A DNA stretch of 64,000 nucleotides from Rhodamnia argentea (GCF_020921035.1 NC_063154.1:27475948-27539947), one strand, 5' to 3'. Counted from the stretch's first letter, positions 12,641-26,691 are shown. A program made the numbers and translations. Notes: generated by a model not told the origin, from the sequence alone.

Positions 12641-13093
12641 CATGAAGATGGGCGAATAGCGGGCCACTTATCACGCTTGCTTGCGGTCATGTTTCGTGTA
12701 TGTCCATGTATGAAGACCTACCCGAATACAATTTAGCCGGAGAGCTTCTGGATTCATTAGGACTGTAGCTGCTCTTAGTGTAACGAATAGGAGGTTCTAA
12801 TGTCTTGGGATGTCTAATGTATATATACTCTTGGACCAATTTTTCTTGAGTATTGCCAAACAGAGACAGCGTACGACCACTAAAGCTGCAATTACGCCAA
12901 GTAAGACTCAAAAGGCTCAAGTTGTAATTAACAGCAACTTAGAGGGTGCTTTTTTCGCTGCTTGACGTTCGGATCCTTTTCCGGCTCCTAAGAGTTGGAG
13001 AGCCAAACATTTTCCGCGAGCAAATAGTTCAGTTCGGGGGAGTATGGTATGTATATTTCGCTTTGCATAACGAATTGGAAGTTATTATATTGG

Positions 13094-13628
13094 GGAAAAA
13101 TTACCAAAAAGATTATAAATTTATTATAATTGTGTTAATTGTTTTTTATAATTTAATCCTAAATCTTTTATATTTGCGTCAATTCAGTTCATTCGATCAA
13201 TTTTGATCGAAAATTGTTGAAATGGTGCAGTTGGTGATGATGTGGCACGTGGACAATTCTTAATAATATTTTAATATTCCTAATTTTTTAGTTTTTTTCT
13301 TCTCATTCTTTTTTCTCTGGTTGGTCACCCACTCGTAAGTTTGATAGGCACTAGAAAAAAAATTTATTCACAAGAAGAAAGGGGAAAGAAGGAAAAATTA
13401 AAATTAAAGAATATAAAATTAGTATTAAAATTTATCCACGTAAGCGTCACGTGTGAGTCGCGCCACGTCAGGACCGGTCACACTAAGTAAGCGATTTCGG
13501 ATCAAAGTTGATCGAAAAGGACTGAATTAGTTCAAATGCAAAAGGTTTAGGACAAAATTGAAAAAAAATGTTTATGAGTGAATTGAAAAAATTTCAATAG
13601 GTTTAAAATTGTTATGATAATTTTTTCA
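13094..13628. mobile_element. Fold-back (MITE-like) element, family A, copy 1
   Basis: The left arm begins 'gaaaaattaccaaaaag' and runs through 'aatcctaaatcttttatatttgcgtcaattc'. The right arm is its rough reverse complement: 'gttcaaatgcaaaaggtttaggacaaaattg', ending 'gttatgataattttttc'. The centre carries cacgtgg/tccacgt words. The same arms recur at 33050-33466 and 50960-51546. No coding capacity is visible. Confidence 0.65.
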
Positions 13629-14089
13629 TAAATTGAAGATTTTCATATAGTCCTGCTTTGATGAATTGGTTATGTTGTACTGACATACAAACCGTTTATT
13701 ACACAACTGAAGATCACTCGAGGACCATATCGCATATGACTCGACCCTACACAACATTGAAAAATACGTGACTAGAAATTATGTTTCCTTTTTCATTTGC
13801 CACCTTGGAAAGTACAATGTCAAAAGCATAGGGAGTTGTGGGCAACGTAACGAGCATGTGAATAACATAAAGGTTGTAAGGGCGTGCATGTCATCAATTT
13901 TGATTCTCTAGTTCTGTTTTCCAAAACAAAAAAAGATGAGAAACATATTTGGTAATATAAGTTATTATGATTTTGTTCTCGGGAATAGTTGTAGAGCAAA
14001 AACAAGACTAAAAAATGTTGATTATGGAAAAAAGAATCATTTTTCAAAAACACAAAACAGTATGAAGTCCCACATCTTTTACTTTTCGG

Positions 14090-14976
14090 AAGAAGAACTG
14101 CAAAAGTACCAAAAGTTTTGTACAACACTCATTTTAGTGCCAAAAATTTTCGTCGGAACACTTAAGTGCCAAATTCGAGAAAACGATCACTTAAGTACCT
14201 TCGGCAAGATATTCCGATCAACATTAATATGTGACATTTATTATTAAATTTTTAATATAAAGTGGCATTATTTTAAAAAAAATTAAGTCTACATGGACTT
14301 CTCAACTTTAAAAAATTAAAATTAGATTTTAAAAAATTGCAAAAAAATATTTTTTAACTATGATTTTCTTAAATTAAATTTAAAAATAAACCTAAAATTC
14401 TAAAAAATTTTAAAATTTTCAAAAAGAGGGGGATATTAAAAAAAAATTAAGAAATTAAAAGAAAAAATTTAAAAGGGGATATTAAAAAAATTAAAAATAG
14501 AAAAAAATTAAAATTTAAAAAAGCTACATTTTTTTGAAAAACATTTACCTTCGCCTAGTTCTCCCCCCTCCCAACTTTTTTTGTAAAATTTTAAGCCTAT
14601 TTTTAAATGTAATTTACATAAAATTTGTATTTTAAGAAAAATTAGTATTTAGAAAATTCTTACATCTAATTTTAATTTTTTTAAAATTTCTGGAAAAAAA
14701 CATTTAGCCAAAATTTTTTCTTTTTTTGGAATTTTTGGCTTTTTTATTTTTAATCTAATTAATTTTGTATTTTTTGTTATGTTTTTCCAAATTTTATCTT
14801 TTTTTTTATTGCTGATTAGACATCTGGCAAGTCACATCAGCTATATATATTAATAAAAAAATCACGTCGGATTTTCGGCTAAGCATATTGAAGTCGGCAC
14901 TTAAGTGATCCGAGCGAAACTTTTATCACTAAAGTAAGCGTTGTACACAATTTTTCGCTTTTGTGGTATTCTTCTC
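14090..14976. mobile_element. Fold-back element, family B
   Basis: The left arm, about 57 bases from 'gaagaagaactgcaaaagt' through 'ttgtacaacactcattttag', is matched in reverse complement at the right end by 'ctaaagtaagcgttgtacac' through 'tttgtggtattcttctc'. A second matched pair, 'cacttaagt', lies inside. The interior is extremely AT-rich and non-coding. I see only one copy in this window. Confidence 0.65.
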
Positions 14977-15039
14977 CTTTCACATTTTCCTTTAAGTTTT
15001 CTCATCACTTTCTCTCAACCTAAAACAAAATGAGGTCTT

Positions 15040-15230
15040 AGTTCACTCCCTCGTTCGCCGCTTCTATGACCGGGTGGTGGACCGGCCGGCTCCGCCACCG
15101 CCGCCGTCGTCGCACGACTTTGGTGAGTTTTGCATGACTCAGTTCTATCCATGGTCTCCTCGTTCGAGACCGATTAGGGTAGCCCTCGCCCAAATTGACA
15201 TGGGCGGTTCTCGCTCGAGAGCCTAAAATC
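15040..15230. repeat. GC-rich island between fold-back elements
   Basis: This short GC-rich stretch (ccgccgtcgtcgc, tagccctcgccc) is surrounded by AT-rich DNA and has no gene-like reading frame. It resembles the GC-rich cores at 34200-34490, 54690-54860, 59400-59560 and 63820-64000. Confidence 0.4.
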
Positions 15231-15761
15231 TATTTGGATAAGTGAGAATTAAAAGGTAACTAATTAAATTAATATGAAATCACACATAGCTTAACATGAT
15301 CTCTTTTATTTTAAGCTTAAAATGACTCGTTATCACGGGAGGTTAGATGGAATAGCACAAAAGAAATATCATATGCAATATGTTACATGAAAGAATCAAT
15401 ATAAATTAATATTTAATTAATTCGAAATGTAGGATAAAATTTCATAAAATAATTACATAATTATTTGACTCAAATAACCAAAATTAAGAAGAAAAATTAT
15501 TTCCAGGTACATAAATTTTGTCTAGTTACTAAAAATGTTCGGATTCTCTAAAACTCGTCTAAGGAACTGAATTAGAAAAAATCAATTCTAATCGGAATCA
15601 CTTTTTCGGATCAAAATCGTCGCCATGCAGGCCCCTACTTGAAATGAAAGGGCAAAATTGGGAGCGACCATTAAGAATTTTGAAAATTGTGATGTGTGTG
15701 CAAATGTGGGAGCAATTTTTGTAGTTTAGAAGAACCTCTCGGTAGGTGTGAAAAATCGTAA

Positions 15762-16372
15762 CTTCTTAGAAAAATTTTAAATAAGAGCTTGAAATATTAG
15801 GTTTGAAGTGGATATTGTATCAAATGAGGACTTGAAGTGTCATTATTTTCTCAAATAAGAGCCTAAAATGTACATTATTGTTTCCAATAAGGGTTAGAAT
15901 TGTCCTCATTTATCGAAGAAGAGCTTGAGAAGGACCTTGACCATATTCGCTATGTTAATCTCAAAGAAGGGCTTACCTTAAAGCTGGTCAAGAGTATTTT
16001 TGTTTTTTTTTTATTTTGATTTTTTCACTTTCTTTTCCTTTTTTCTTTTCTTTTTGCCGACGATTGGCGGTGCCCGCTCGTTTGGGCGAGACCGCCCTTG
16101 AAAGCCACAAGTGAAACATCGCTCATCGGAGCAAAGAAAAAAAATGAAAAAAAATAATTTAGAATTAAAAGTTTCTTTGATGGAAAATGTCATTGAATAG
16201 TGAGAATATTTACGGAGTCAACGTCATGCTCTTATTCGAAATTATCATGATCATTTCAACCCTTTATTTGAGATTAATATGATCACTTTAAATTTTATTT
16301 GAAATAAAATTCGGTTCAGATTTTTATTAAAAAAGAATAAAGATACTTCCAATTCTTATTTGGAATTTTATC
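15762..16372. mobile_element. Fold-back element, family C, copy 1
   Basis: The left arm carries 'ttctcaaataagagcctaaa' and related words. The right arm carries their inverse ('ttatttgagattaatatgat', 'cttatttggaattttatcc'). The same arm vocabulary flanks the elements at 53262-55063 and 59138-59839. Boundaries are approximate. Confidence 0.5.
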
Positions 16373-16614
16373 CAAACTTTTCTATTGAACCCCAGTGTGT
16401 TTTTCCTAGGTCAATAAAAATAAACGTTTCCTGTTGAACGGTTGACCAAGGCCAAGGCATCCACCAAGACGAATTCGTTGACCAGTTCTTCCGTCTCCGT
16501 CCATCCTCCCTTCAATTCAATCATTCGATTTCGCAGCTTCGGACGAGTTCATCGAACAAAAACCCCAATCGATCCATCAGATCTCTCTTTCTCTCCCAAC
16601 ACGAAGCTCTCAGT

Positions 16615-16616
<2 letters not shown>

Positions 16617-16654
<38 letters not shown>

Positions 16655-16655
16655 A
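16617..16655. repeat. (GA)n microsatellite in the ERGIC3 leader
   Basis: A run of about 18 GA units lies roughly 110 bases before the ERGIC3-like start codon, so it is probably transcribed as part of the 5'UTR. GA/CT tracts in plant leaders are common. Confidence 0.85.
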
Positions 16656-16765
16656 GGAGAGGGAGAGCGAGAGATTCCTTCCTGAGAACAATCGCCTGAT
16701 GCGCGAGAGAAGAATCGGTGGGCATTGAAGGGGCTTTTGGGTTGTGGGGGTTTGCCTGCTTGGAC

Positions 16766-19700
16766 ATGGACAAGGCGTTGAACAAGCTGCGGAACTTGGA
16801 CGCCTACCCTAAGATCAATGAGGACTTCTACAACCGCACGTTCTCGGGCGGCGTCATCACCCTCGTCTCCGCCATCGTTATGCTCCTCCTCTTCTTCTCG
16901 GAGTTCAGTACGTCACTTCCTCCGTCGCCCTGCTCTGCCTGCTTGTTCCGCTGAATTTCGCCGGTGTCTGTTTTCTCTTTTTCTCTTTTATTTATTTTTC
17001 TTTTTTTGGCTAGGAAGTAGAGGCAACTCGAATTCGATGCTGATTTGGGTTTTCTTTTACCCACTTTGAAGTTCAAAAAGAGAAAAAAACAGACTTGGAG
17101 CTTGCAAGGTGGTAGTTTTAGGGACAGACTAAGATTAAAAGTAGATTTTGAGTGTGAATTCTGCAGTTGAGCCCCCCCATTGACATTGCCTAGTTGCTGA
17201 AGGAGTGATGCTGTTGATGGGTTTTGAGGTGGGAAACCTGTTACCCGCCAGTGTGTGGATGGAGTCTAAACTAGTTGACTCCAAACGTCTGTTGCCTGTT
17301 CTTGGACGGGTTTTCGATAGAACAGGGGCTGTCAAGAGTGAGAGCTATCGGGCCATTGGGATTGTTGTTAATCTCTAACGTGGTGTTGTTTGCTTGCCTA
17401 CCTTCTCAGATGCCTTAGCTCTTTCCTTCAAGTGCCTTTGTAATATCATTGCAATCACGACCACCCATTGGTTATACTGTGAAATCTGAATTGGGTTATC
17501 CACTCACATTTGTCTTTCTCTGTCATTTTGCAGGAAATTATCTTCATACTGTTACTGAGTCAAAGCTAGTCGTTGATACTTCAAGAGGAGAAAAGTTGAG
17601 AATAAATGTAATTCCCATCCATTTCCATCACATAAAGGGACAAAAAGTGTGTTTTGTTACATCAAAAAGTAGTACGATTACCATGTAGTGAAATGAAACA
17701 CATCTACAAATAAATGTATTCTAAAATTTTTGGCGGCATGAAGTTCTCAATAATCTTGCCGTATTGTGTTATTCTCGTTGATATTAGTATAATTTTACTG
17801 TTTGCCAAGTTTCCATTTGGATGGCTGATATTGGGCTCATAACTCTTTTCCGTCTTTGTAAATGTGCAGTTTGATGTTACATTCCCCGACATTCCGTGTT
17901 CATTACTCAGTGTTGATGCGATGGATATCAGTGGAGAGCAACACCTTGATATAGTATGCACTTCTTTGACCAAGTAACTTATAGCTCCTCCTTTGTTTCC
18001 ATGAGACTTGTTTGACTGTTACTGGTTTGCATTCCTATTACCTTATTTTAGGCTTTCGCTGTATTTCTGACTCGTCTTTGATGTTAATTTGTTTTCCTCA
18101 GAGGCATGACATAGTCAAGAAAAGAATCGATCCTCACCATAATGTTATCGAAGTCAGGCCTGATGTGATCGGTGCACCAAAGGTGACTACTAGACTTTTT
18201 TTTTTTTTGGTGTTAAATTTGGTTGGAACTGTGTTTAGTCTTTTGGTAATTCTCACTTTGTGGTGGACAGTAAAGTGGACTTGAGACCGGCAATATTCGT
18301 TCCCCTCTTCTTTTTGGGTTCAGTGGGATTTTTTTCTTGCTTGTCGAATTGTTGTGCACTAAACCTCAGAACCAACCATTTTAAATGGTCAAATAAACGG
18401 ATGAAAAATTCAGATTTCCTTTTTACTGCACTTAAGTAATGAAATGATGCTATTTGTGGAAAGAGGCCCAGCATTTTAAGCGTTGGATTTTTGTCTGTAG
18501 CATCTGTCCACCTGTTTCCTGTTAAACAGCTGGTCAAGTCTGGGTCTGCTAGTCAGCTTTCACTTGAAAGGAACTCTCAGAACTCGTCAATAGGTCCCTT
18601 TGTTGTTTACTACCAAATTCTTACTTGAATCTCGCTGAATTGTTTGAGCGAGTATTATCACGTGCATTGTTGTTACTTAAGCGGTGCCATTTTTGCTATC
18701 TTTATCACATCATTTACTGTAATTGCTGTTTTCTTTAGTAACTTTTCACTATATGTAATTCAGGTTCATCTTGTTTCTCTCATTTTTTTCTAATCACTGC
18801 CCTTTTTCTTTGTTCAGATTGAGAAGCCTTTACAGAAACATGGCGGTAGGCTTGAGCATAATGAAACGTATTGTGGGACCTGTTATGGTGCTGAAGCGGT
18901 ATGATGACTGTTGTTAGTCTCTGTCACTATTTTGCACTTCTGCGTGGAAATGCATTGTCTGATATGCACCTATATTTGACACTTTGTTCAAGATGCTGAA
19001 TGCCATCCTTAATGCCTTCTCTTGTTGTAATGCACAATACGAAGTGTATTAGAATTTTCTTGAGTGTGTATTGATCGAGATTCGAGAGTGGTACCAAGAT
19101 GCACTGAGATGTCATTTTTTGGCAAACCCTTACTAAATTTGCATGAAAAATGCTGCACTCCTCGTAAGTTATCAGCAAAAGTTGTCTGCAAGTCTTGCTT
19201 CTTTTTTTTTCTCCCCGGTAAATAATGGCTCTGCCATCAGTGGTGTGCACTTTGGGGAGGCAACTCTTTGTATCGATTGGATTATCCATGATAGCAGCAT
19301 TGTCCTCTTGTCAGATATATATACATGGTTGGTTGCCTGTGATGGTTTATATGCTTATTCTTGTTTCAGGAATCAATATCCATGTCCTTTTCATATTTTA
19401 TAGCTTTCTTATGGGAAATGGTCACCACCGGTTCTACTTTTTTTGAGAAATCTATTTAAATCTATTTATTTCTGCTTTTATTTTTTAGTATATATACTGG
19501 TGGTGGACGTATCAATATACTTTGCTTAATTTAGTTGGTAAACATTCATGTAGACCTAAATTTTTTTTGCTTTAACACCACCCAAGAGGCTCCAGAGTAG
19601 GTCCTCATGTGGGTCTTTTGAATAATAGTTTGTAACACAGATTAGATAGGTGCTCACCTTGTCTCTGGGGTACTAACTCTAAAGTCCCCGATTTATAGTG

Positions 19701-22700
19701 GGCAACAGGATAGACGATCTGCTTTGATTTGATCGCATTTGTTTGTCCTCCCCTTTCTTGCATGATAGTACTACAAAAGCTACTTTAAAAAATCAAGTGT
19801 CAAGAATTTCTTTCCTATACTGGACTGGGGCTTGGAATGCGATTCTGATTGCTGAGGACCTTGGAGACTGTAGTTCCATTCTCACGTTTTTGTGTCTGAT
19901 GTTCTCACTTTCTGTCTCATATCCGTCCAGTCAGACGACGATTGTTGCAATAATTGTGAAGAGGTTCGTGAGGCATACAGAAGAAAAGGTTGGGCGGTGA
20001 CAAATGTTGATCTAATCGACCAGGTTAGTCTGAATTTCCTATAAGACCCCTGAAATTGTTTCTCTTGAAACTCAAGAAATGTAGGTTTTATTACTTTTTC
20101 ATTTAGAACTAGGTTTATTCACACCTACATCACTGCAACAGGCCATATGAAATTTGGGCAGACACAGCAATCCTTTGTGAATAGCCCATGCTTTTATAAC
20201 TTTGATTTAGCTGCTCCAAGTACTACTAGGTCTAGTAAAATAGACCAAAGATTTGCTTGCTATTCTCAAATTGCTGATTGCCTGTTTGAACATTGAGTGC
20301 CAGTGGCATGTCGGAAATACTCTTTTTGTGGGTCAGATGTTTATAACATGGCTAGTGAATATGAGTTTATGTGAAGTTTCTTGTGGAATCACATGGCATT
20401 TATGAATCTCCATTGTACAAATGTAGGGTTAAGTATGTGCGAACCACCCACTGAATTCTAGACAATGAGATTACTTAGCACCTTTGACAAATTCTGTAGG
20501 TGGCAATGAACTTGTTAATATCTTCAAAATCATTATTTTCCTTGCCTTGCCTAGCTCATTTCTCCAGATGCTTGTTTAATATGGGATATGGAATCTCAAA
20601 GAGTTAGTACCAAAATTAAAAGGGAAAAACATGTTATCTGACTATTGATAGCATGTCCAATTAGCAGAAGAAAGAAGAGGGCAAGAACAATGTCTTTGCA
20701 TTAATTGCGTCAGACAGCCACTTATTCTAGAAACTTAAGCTAACTTTTGAGTTAAGAACATCCTTTCATCAAAGCCAAGTTCCAATTTCTTGATCCAAAT
20801 TACATTTTGCTTGTGTGTGGAGTTTTTTGGTCTAGTTTCCCCTTCTTCAGTTTCATGTAACGTTCTTCATTTGGTTTGCATGTGAAAAAGTTTGTCAAAG
20901 TTAACTTCACATTGCCTGATTACGAAACTTTCCCTGATTTATATGTGTGCATCTTTGGGCTGGAAAGCCTTGAATCTTTCTTATTCCTTTTGATGTAGGT
21001 TTAGAAACAATAAACATTTGGTGTTGTCATCCTGATGCCTCCTCAAACCTGAGCGTATGGGGAGCTAATTTTTTACCTATATTTCACCAGTTTTAATGTA
21101 TATCTTGCTAAAGTTCTTTTTATTTTCTTTGCCATCAGTGTAAGCGAGAAGGTTTTGTCCAAAAAATAAAAGATGAAGCAGGTGAAGGATGTAATATCCA
21201 CGGATCTCTAGAGGTTAATAAAGTGGCTGGAAATTTTCATTTTGCAGCTGGGAAGAGTTTTCACTTATCGAATTTCAATGTGCAAGATTTGATTGCTTTC
21301 CAATCACAGAGCTACAATGTAAGACGCAACACTTACTTGCCTATTCAATTGGAGGAATTAATCCAGTATTTGTACTTTATCATCCAAATGTTCTGATCAG
21401 TGTTGTTCTCTTGCTGGATTTTGAATCAGATCAGTCACAAGATCAACAGCTTAAGTTTTGGTGATTACTTTCCCGGTGCGGTGAATCCTCTAGATGGGTA
21501 ATTTTTTCCTTCTCCTTACCCCACCCTACCCAAAACAAAAATTAAAGGAAAGGGAACTCTCCGCACTGTGGGAAACCCTTTTTTTTGGGCATTTATGGCA
21601 TAGCGTGATTTTAGGGTTATAAATTGAAGAAACCTGAGGAACTTTTGTTGATTCTTAGTAGAATTAGTGTGGAAATTTCCCTGTGATACAAAAATTGGGA
21701 TCTAATTTTCAACACGTTTAATTACTTATTTTATTGTCCTAATTTCCTATTGTACCCTTTTTATAAGGATGCTATAATTGCCCTGTAGCATCCATTTGCT
21801 GATCTAACTTTCTCTTTTTAAGTCTTATTCTGTACGCTTTTGTCTTGTTATGTCTTTTGTCAAAATCACCACTAGGCGAAGTAAAACCCTTGAATATGAA
21901 TATTCTATCCACTCTGCGGGTATTAGAAAAGGATTAGCTCATCTTCTTGGATTATCTCCTTAGGAATAGAGGGGAGTCGAGTCTATAGTCACTACTTGTG
22001 AAGAATTTGCCTCTTGAGAAGGCTAAACCCCTTAAGAGGTTGTTGTTACAGCTTGGCCGCAACAGCTAATAGCTAAAAAACAGGGTGACAAAACTTTCAT
22101 TATGTGTTTAAAAACACCTCATTGCTGCATCACCCTCATGCTATGGCAGTTACAACAACTTTTGAGAAGCTGCCTCATCCAGTCTTAAGGTATCGCAGCT
22201 TTAGAATATCTATTGCCAAGTACTCAAGCTACATCATTGTGCAGTTGTTGTCCAAACCCTGTTATACATGGACTGTTAGTATAGTTGCTATAGTCCTTAA
22301 TCTTGTTTATATGGGTCCAGTTTCATCTTCATACTGTCTATGTATGATAGGAAGAAGCAACTGGAAAGACCTAATTTGCTCCCCTGTTTTAAGAACCTGA
22401 TTGATAGGAGAGTGAAGGTAATTGAGCAAAATTACAACTACAAACCCACTGAGGAAAAACACAGAGGGACCTACTTTCTTTTGTTAAGCTCCAATGCCTT
22501 ATAGTACAAGTGGATCCTGCATGCGGTATAATGTTCAATCATCAAAAAACAGTTTTCTGGAAATCAAGCTACCATGATGTAATTTGGATAGGATTTTCTG
22601 TTTATATGATCCTTGAACTTGATTCTTTGGTTGACATTTTGCTACCTTTATAGGGTGCAATGGGCGCATGAAACACACAATGGCATGTACCAGTACTTCA

Positions 22701-24328
22701 TCAAGGTTGTTATATTCATATGAACAATATCTTCTGTTAATGCACGACTGTTCTAACTTAGGGATTATTCTTGTCCATATGGCTACTATATCCTTTTTCA
22801 TTAGATCTACGAATTGTGGTCTTTAGTGCACAAAAAAAAAAAAAGGAAATAAAGAAAGTTCTTCTGGAAGAAACAAACAAGGGTTGTAATTGACTAATAA
22901 CCAATGGGTGCAGGCAATTCTGTTGACATGCTTTCACTAGTGCATCTCGTTGATAGAAATAGATGATGATTGAAGCAATTGCAGAGGTCAAAAAGAGCTG
23001 ATTCACAGGAAAAAATTCAAAAAGTGACTCTTTTAAATTTGTAAGAATTTTTCTTGGCGTTGAATCTAAAATGTTTCTTTTGAAAGAAACCATCTTAAGT
23101 GAAGAAAGGAGTGAATTGAATCAGGATATGAAATACAACAAAACAATAACCTTTGAGAATCTACTTGGCAAAAGATAAGACTCATCCCGAAAGATTTCGT
23201 GGGACCACAGTCAACTGTTCTAAAAGCTTAAGCTGATAGAAGAAGGTGTGATTTAATATTTATATATTCCAACACATCCTAATTTGACACAATTCATTGT
23301 AAGGTTCTGGGAACACGTAGAGAGTCCTAAACTGTCTTTTTGTTTCTATAGGTTCGCGCTCTCTTGTGTGTGAGAATTATGAAAGTAAGCAAATGAGTAT
23401 GGATTCACAGTTAAGATGAGTTGTAAGCCATGTGAAAAGGACTTTGCTGAATCTTTAGTTAGTTGCTTCTTCATTTCTTCTTTATTTTTCTTTTATTTTT
23501 AATTTCAGATTGTCGATTCATCAACTTTATTGGTTATGCACTAGTTTTCCTTTTGTTCTTGATAATACGCGCGCCTTAGTTGTGATGAAAGCATTCTGAC
23601 ATTGCTTAATCTATCAGAGAGTACAGGGAACTTGTTCTCTTCTATACATAAGCCCTCGTATAGTTTTCCTTTTCTGTTCATCTTGGCTATATGGACATGA
23701 CTTTTCTTGGTCAGCATGCGACTTAAATATCTATTTCGGCATCACTTTGCACTGCAGGTTGTCCCCACGATATATAAAGATATCAGAGGCCGAACAGTAA
23801 ACTCAAATCAGGTATATTAACAGATTGGAGGAATACTTTTCTGGCTATGGAATGTTTGGTTGAACAAGTCTTGATGCACCACTTTTGTTTCTGCCCAGTA
23901 TTCTGTCACCGAGCATTTTAGGAATTCTGAGATGGGTCGTCCTCAGTTACTTCCTGGAGTATTTTTCTTCTATGATTTTTCTCCAATAAAGGTAGTGTCT
24001 TCTATTTGTGTATTTTATTGGAAGACTTACATGACTATCGAACTGAATAAACTTTTCGTGGAGATTTGGTTATTGTCTTTATTACTCTTTCCATGGTAGT
24101 CTTGCTTCACTCTCAGTATATTTCGATGCACTGTTTTTGGCCAAAAAAATTACATTGTAATATAAATAATTGCATCAGTGTGCAAAATGTTCAATTAAGT
24201 CTATATTTTTCTTAGTTATGATTGTTTCAATGTACTTGAGGATATCATGTGGCAGGTTACCTTCAAAGAGGAGCACGTTCCGTTTTTGCACTTCATAACC
24301 CACATTTGTGCTATAGTTGGGGGTGGGT

Positions 24329-24379
<51 letters not shown>

Positions 24380-25859
24380 GCGCGCGCACGTGTGCACGCA
24401 CATGCGGGTGGTTGGTGATTCGAGTGTGCCCCTGTTTCCAATGCATGTTTGTTGTCTATGCACCTTCCAACATACTCTTGTGCATACATGCATGCATGTA
24501 GGCATGCATATACTTTTTCAGTGTGAGGGACTGTACATCCAAGTGTGCCTACTCTTACATTGTGCTTTATTTGACACTGGCTGCCTATCTCAATTCTTGG
24601 TAATTCTTTTGCTGCAGTCAAAGATTTTCCAATGTTATTATATAATGACAATCTGTTGGGGAATCATAGTATTTGGTTTCGCTGATCCAATTAAGACCCT
24701 GGCCTATTAGCTTCTACTTTTCTGACAAATTCCTTCTGGAATCTATCACTACAGCCAGCAATCTATACAACATGAGTTGTGTCAACTTTTAAAGCATTTC
24801 AAATCCTGACCCTAGAGACACTTGTATGCCCTTTACAAGGAGGGGAGGTGGGGGAATTCAAGGAAGAAGTTTGCTAAGAAAACCCGATATTTAGGCTGTG
24901 TTTCCCAAGGTCATAAGGGGAAAAGTTAGTTTAGAGAGAAGATTGCCCCTCGAGGGAATTATTTTAGGGGATTGATCGCATTTTGTCTCCACAATTTCTC
25001 ACAATTACATTGGATTCCCTACGTGCTTGCACAAGCAAGATAGATTGTTCTAATTTTAATTTGCTATTCATTATATGTTTCTACCATCTGACTATTTGGA
25101 ACTATTACACTTAATCCTAACTAGGGTAAAACATATATTGATAGGAAAATGTTAAAACAGCGTCCCTTAGAACTTGTTTAATTTTATTTTACCATTTGAA
25201 GTGAGTGACTTTAGTGAAATGTGCAATTCTTCCTTTTTCAAAATGTCTTGGAAAGTGTTATTTCCATTTTTCGTTAACTTATCTAGTGCCCTAGGGATCA
25301 CTTGTTAACAATGCCCATGTCGATTTTACCTTCTAAAGTGAGATCCTTTCTGAAGTTATGTTTTTTCTGTCATCCAATATTAATTTTTTTAGTTCCTTTT
25401 GTTTTAGTAACATTTCCAAATAGACCTTCGTTATCAACATGAACATAACATACATAACATGACGCGCTAATTATGAGCTGGTAGCTTTAGCAAGAGATGC
25501 CAGTAGCACATTTGTGTACGACATAAAATGTTGTTGGTTTCAACTACTAAACTAATGGGAGCAATAAATTGAAAGAATGGGAGCCTTATCATTGGGTGAT
25601 TTACACACTATAATGTATGAGAAAGCAGGGAGCAGATTCTGAGCTTATTTTATTGGATTTCAGCATGAAACGAGGTTTCGTCCTGTTTTTCTGCTGGGTA
25701 TTAATATTAGTTCTTTGGTCATGCTTTTTGATTGGCTGAAACGGTTATGTACATCATTTACTTGGCTCAGGAGTATTCACGGTTGCTGGCATAGTTGATT
25801 CATTCATCTACCATGGGCAAAAAGCTATCAAGAAGAGGGAAATCGGAAAATTCAGTTGA
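16766..25859 (+). CDS. ERGIC3/Erv46-like ER-Golgi cargo receptor
   Basis: The Erv46/ERGIC3 family cycles between ER and Golgi in COPII/COPI vesicles, with Erv41, as a receptor for lumenal cargo. Thirteen coding exons: 16766-16907, 17534-17607, 17870-17953, 18102-18182, 18818-18898, 19931-20023, 21139-21318, 21430-21497, 22654-22705, 23758-23811, 23899-23991, 24256-24322 and 25771-25859. Together they make 1158 nt, or 385 aa, the usual length for the plant form without a thioredoxin domain. The protein starts MDKALNKLRNLDAYPKINED, has a transmembrane segment at about 29-48, and a large lumenal region with the conserved cysteines CGTC (146-149), CC (159-160) and C163. VPTIYKD, HFRNSEMGRPQLLPGVFFFYD and a second membrane segment near 345-372 follow. 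The tail ends KKREIGKFS, so it lacks a terminal KKxx signal. Orthology is probably to Arabidopsis At1g22200/At1g36050 (from memory). Confidence 0.93.
24331..24390. repeat. (TC)n plus alternating purine-pyrimidine tract in ERGIC3 intron 12
   Basis: About 22 TC units begin eight bases after the exon 12 donor (24322/24323). They run directly into 'gcgcgcgcacgtgtgcacgc', an alternating purine-pyrimidine stretch of the kind able to form Z-DNA. Further 'catgcatgcatg' words follow at about 24487-24498. Confidence 0.85.
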
Positions 25860-26259
25860 CTTTTGCCACATGCTCCTGTCGAACGCGTAATCTGGTTAGG
25901 CCTCGGTGCAGAAGATGATGCAAAACTGTTCTATACTAAGGCAAAGGGTTGTTAGAGTTCTAAAATTGGTGTGACGAATAGGAGGTTTTCATGGCAGTTT
26001 GCACGAGAAGGAGTTTGTAACTTTGTTTTCAGTGACCTCATCTCCAGTTAAAGCCATTTGCAGGTTTTCCGAGGATTTAATCATTAATGGCAAATTCTTT
26101 CTTCTATGTGTCTGGTTTCTTGAGTTTCCATGGTTAAATTTTCTTTCATCTCTTGGTAGAGACATTGACTTTGTCTTAATCTCATCTTATACAACGGACT
26201 GAGCTTCGTACTTGTGGTCGAGAATTATTCGATGAAAGGAGTGCATCAACTGAGGTTGG

Positions 26260-26400
26260 GTTGTGGCTGTCTGAAGTTTGCCAGAGTGGTATGGCGGCCT
26301 GGCTCTGGCATAGGGTCGTAGGGATGTCAATGGACCGGTCGGGCCGGGTATCATAGAGAACCGACCTGAGCTCAGCCTGGCCCGATACCCGAATTGCATA
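26260..26400. repeat. GC-rich 'ggatgtcaatg...cggg' repeat
   Basis: A short GC-rich tract contains 'gggatgtcaatggaccggtc', 'gggccgggtat' and then 'ggcccgatacccg', which is partly its reverse complement. A related stretch of cgggccgggc words lies at 31880-31985. It is non-coding and I cannot assign it to a named family. Confidence 0.35.
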
Positions 26401-26691
26401 GGACCAACTTGGTCCTAATGAACTAGAGGGTTAATGATCGTTGATTGCATGTGAGTAGAGAACTGAGGATGAGCCCTCACATCCAAATTACAGAATTTAA
26501 ATGCCGGACTTTGGCACATGCCATTCCTTAACTGGTCTTTGATTGCACATATTTATATGTCTACCTCGGTACTATGTAACCTGATTTTCCATAAAAAAAA
26601 AATATGCAATCAAATTTAACTGATTTATAGCAAATGATTCCCATTTGAGCTTGCACCTTATTTTTTCAGTAACTCTGTTTTTCAGATAATC

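Noticed and set aside
12946-13206. 86-aa plus-strand frame
   Set aside because: It runs into the left arm of the fold-back element at 13094, and its residues reflect AT-rich repeat sequence.
24175-24710. Several open frames of about 60-158 aa on both strands
   Set aside because: They are created by the TC/GA microsatellite in ERGIC3 intron 12 (runs of Arg-Glu or Ser-Leu).
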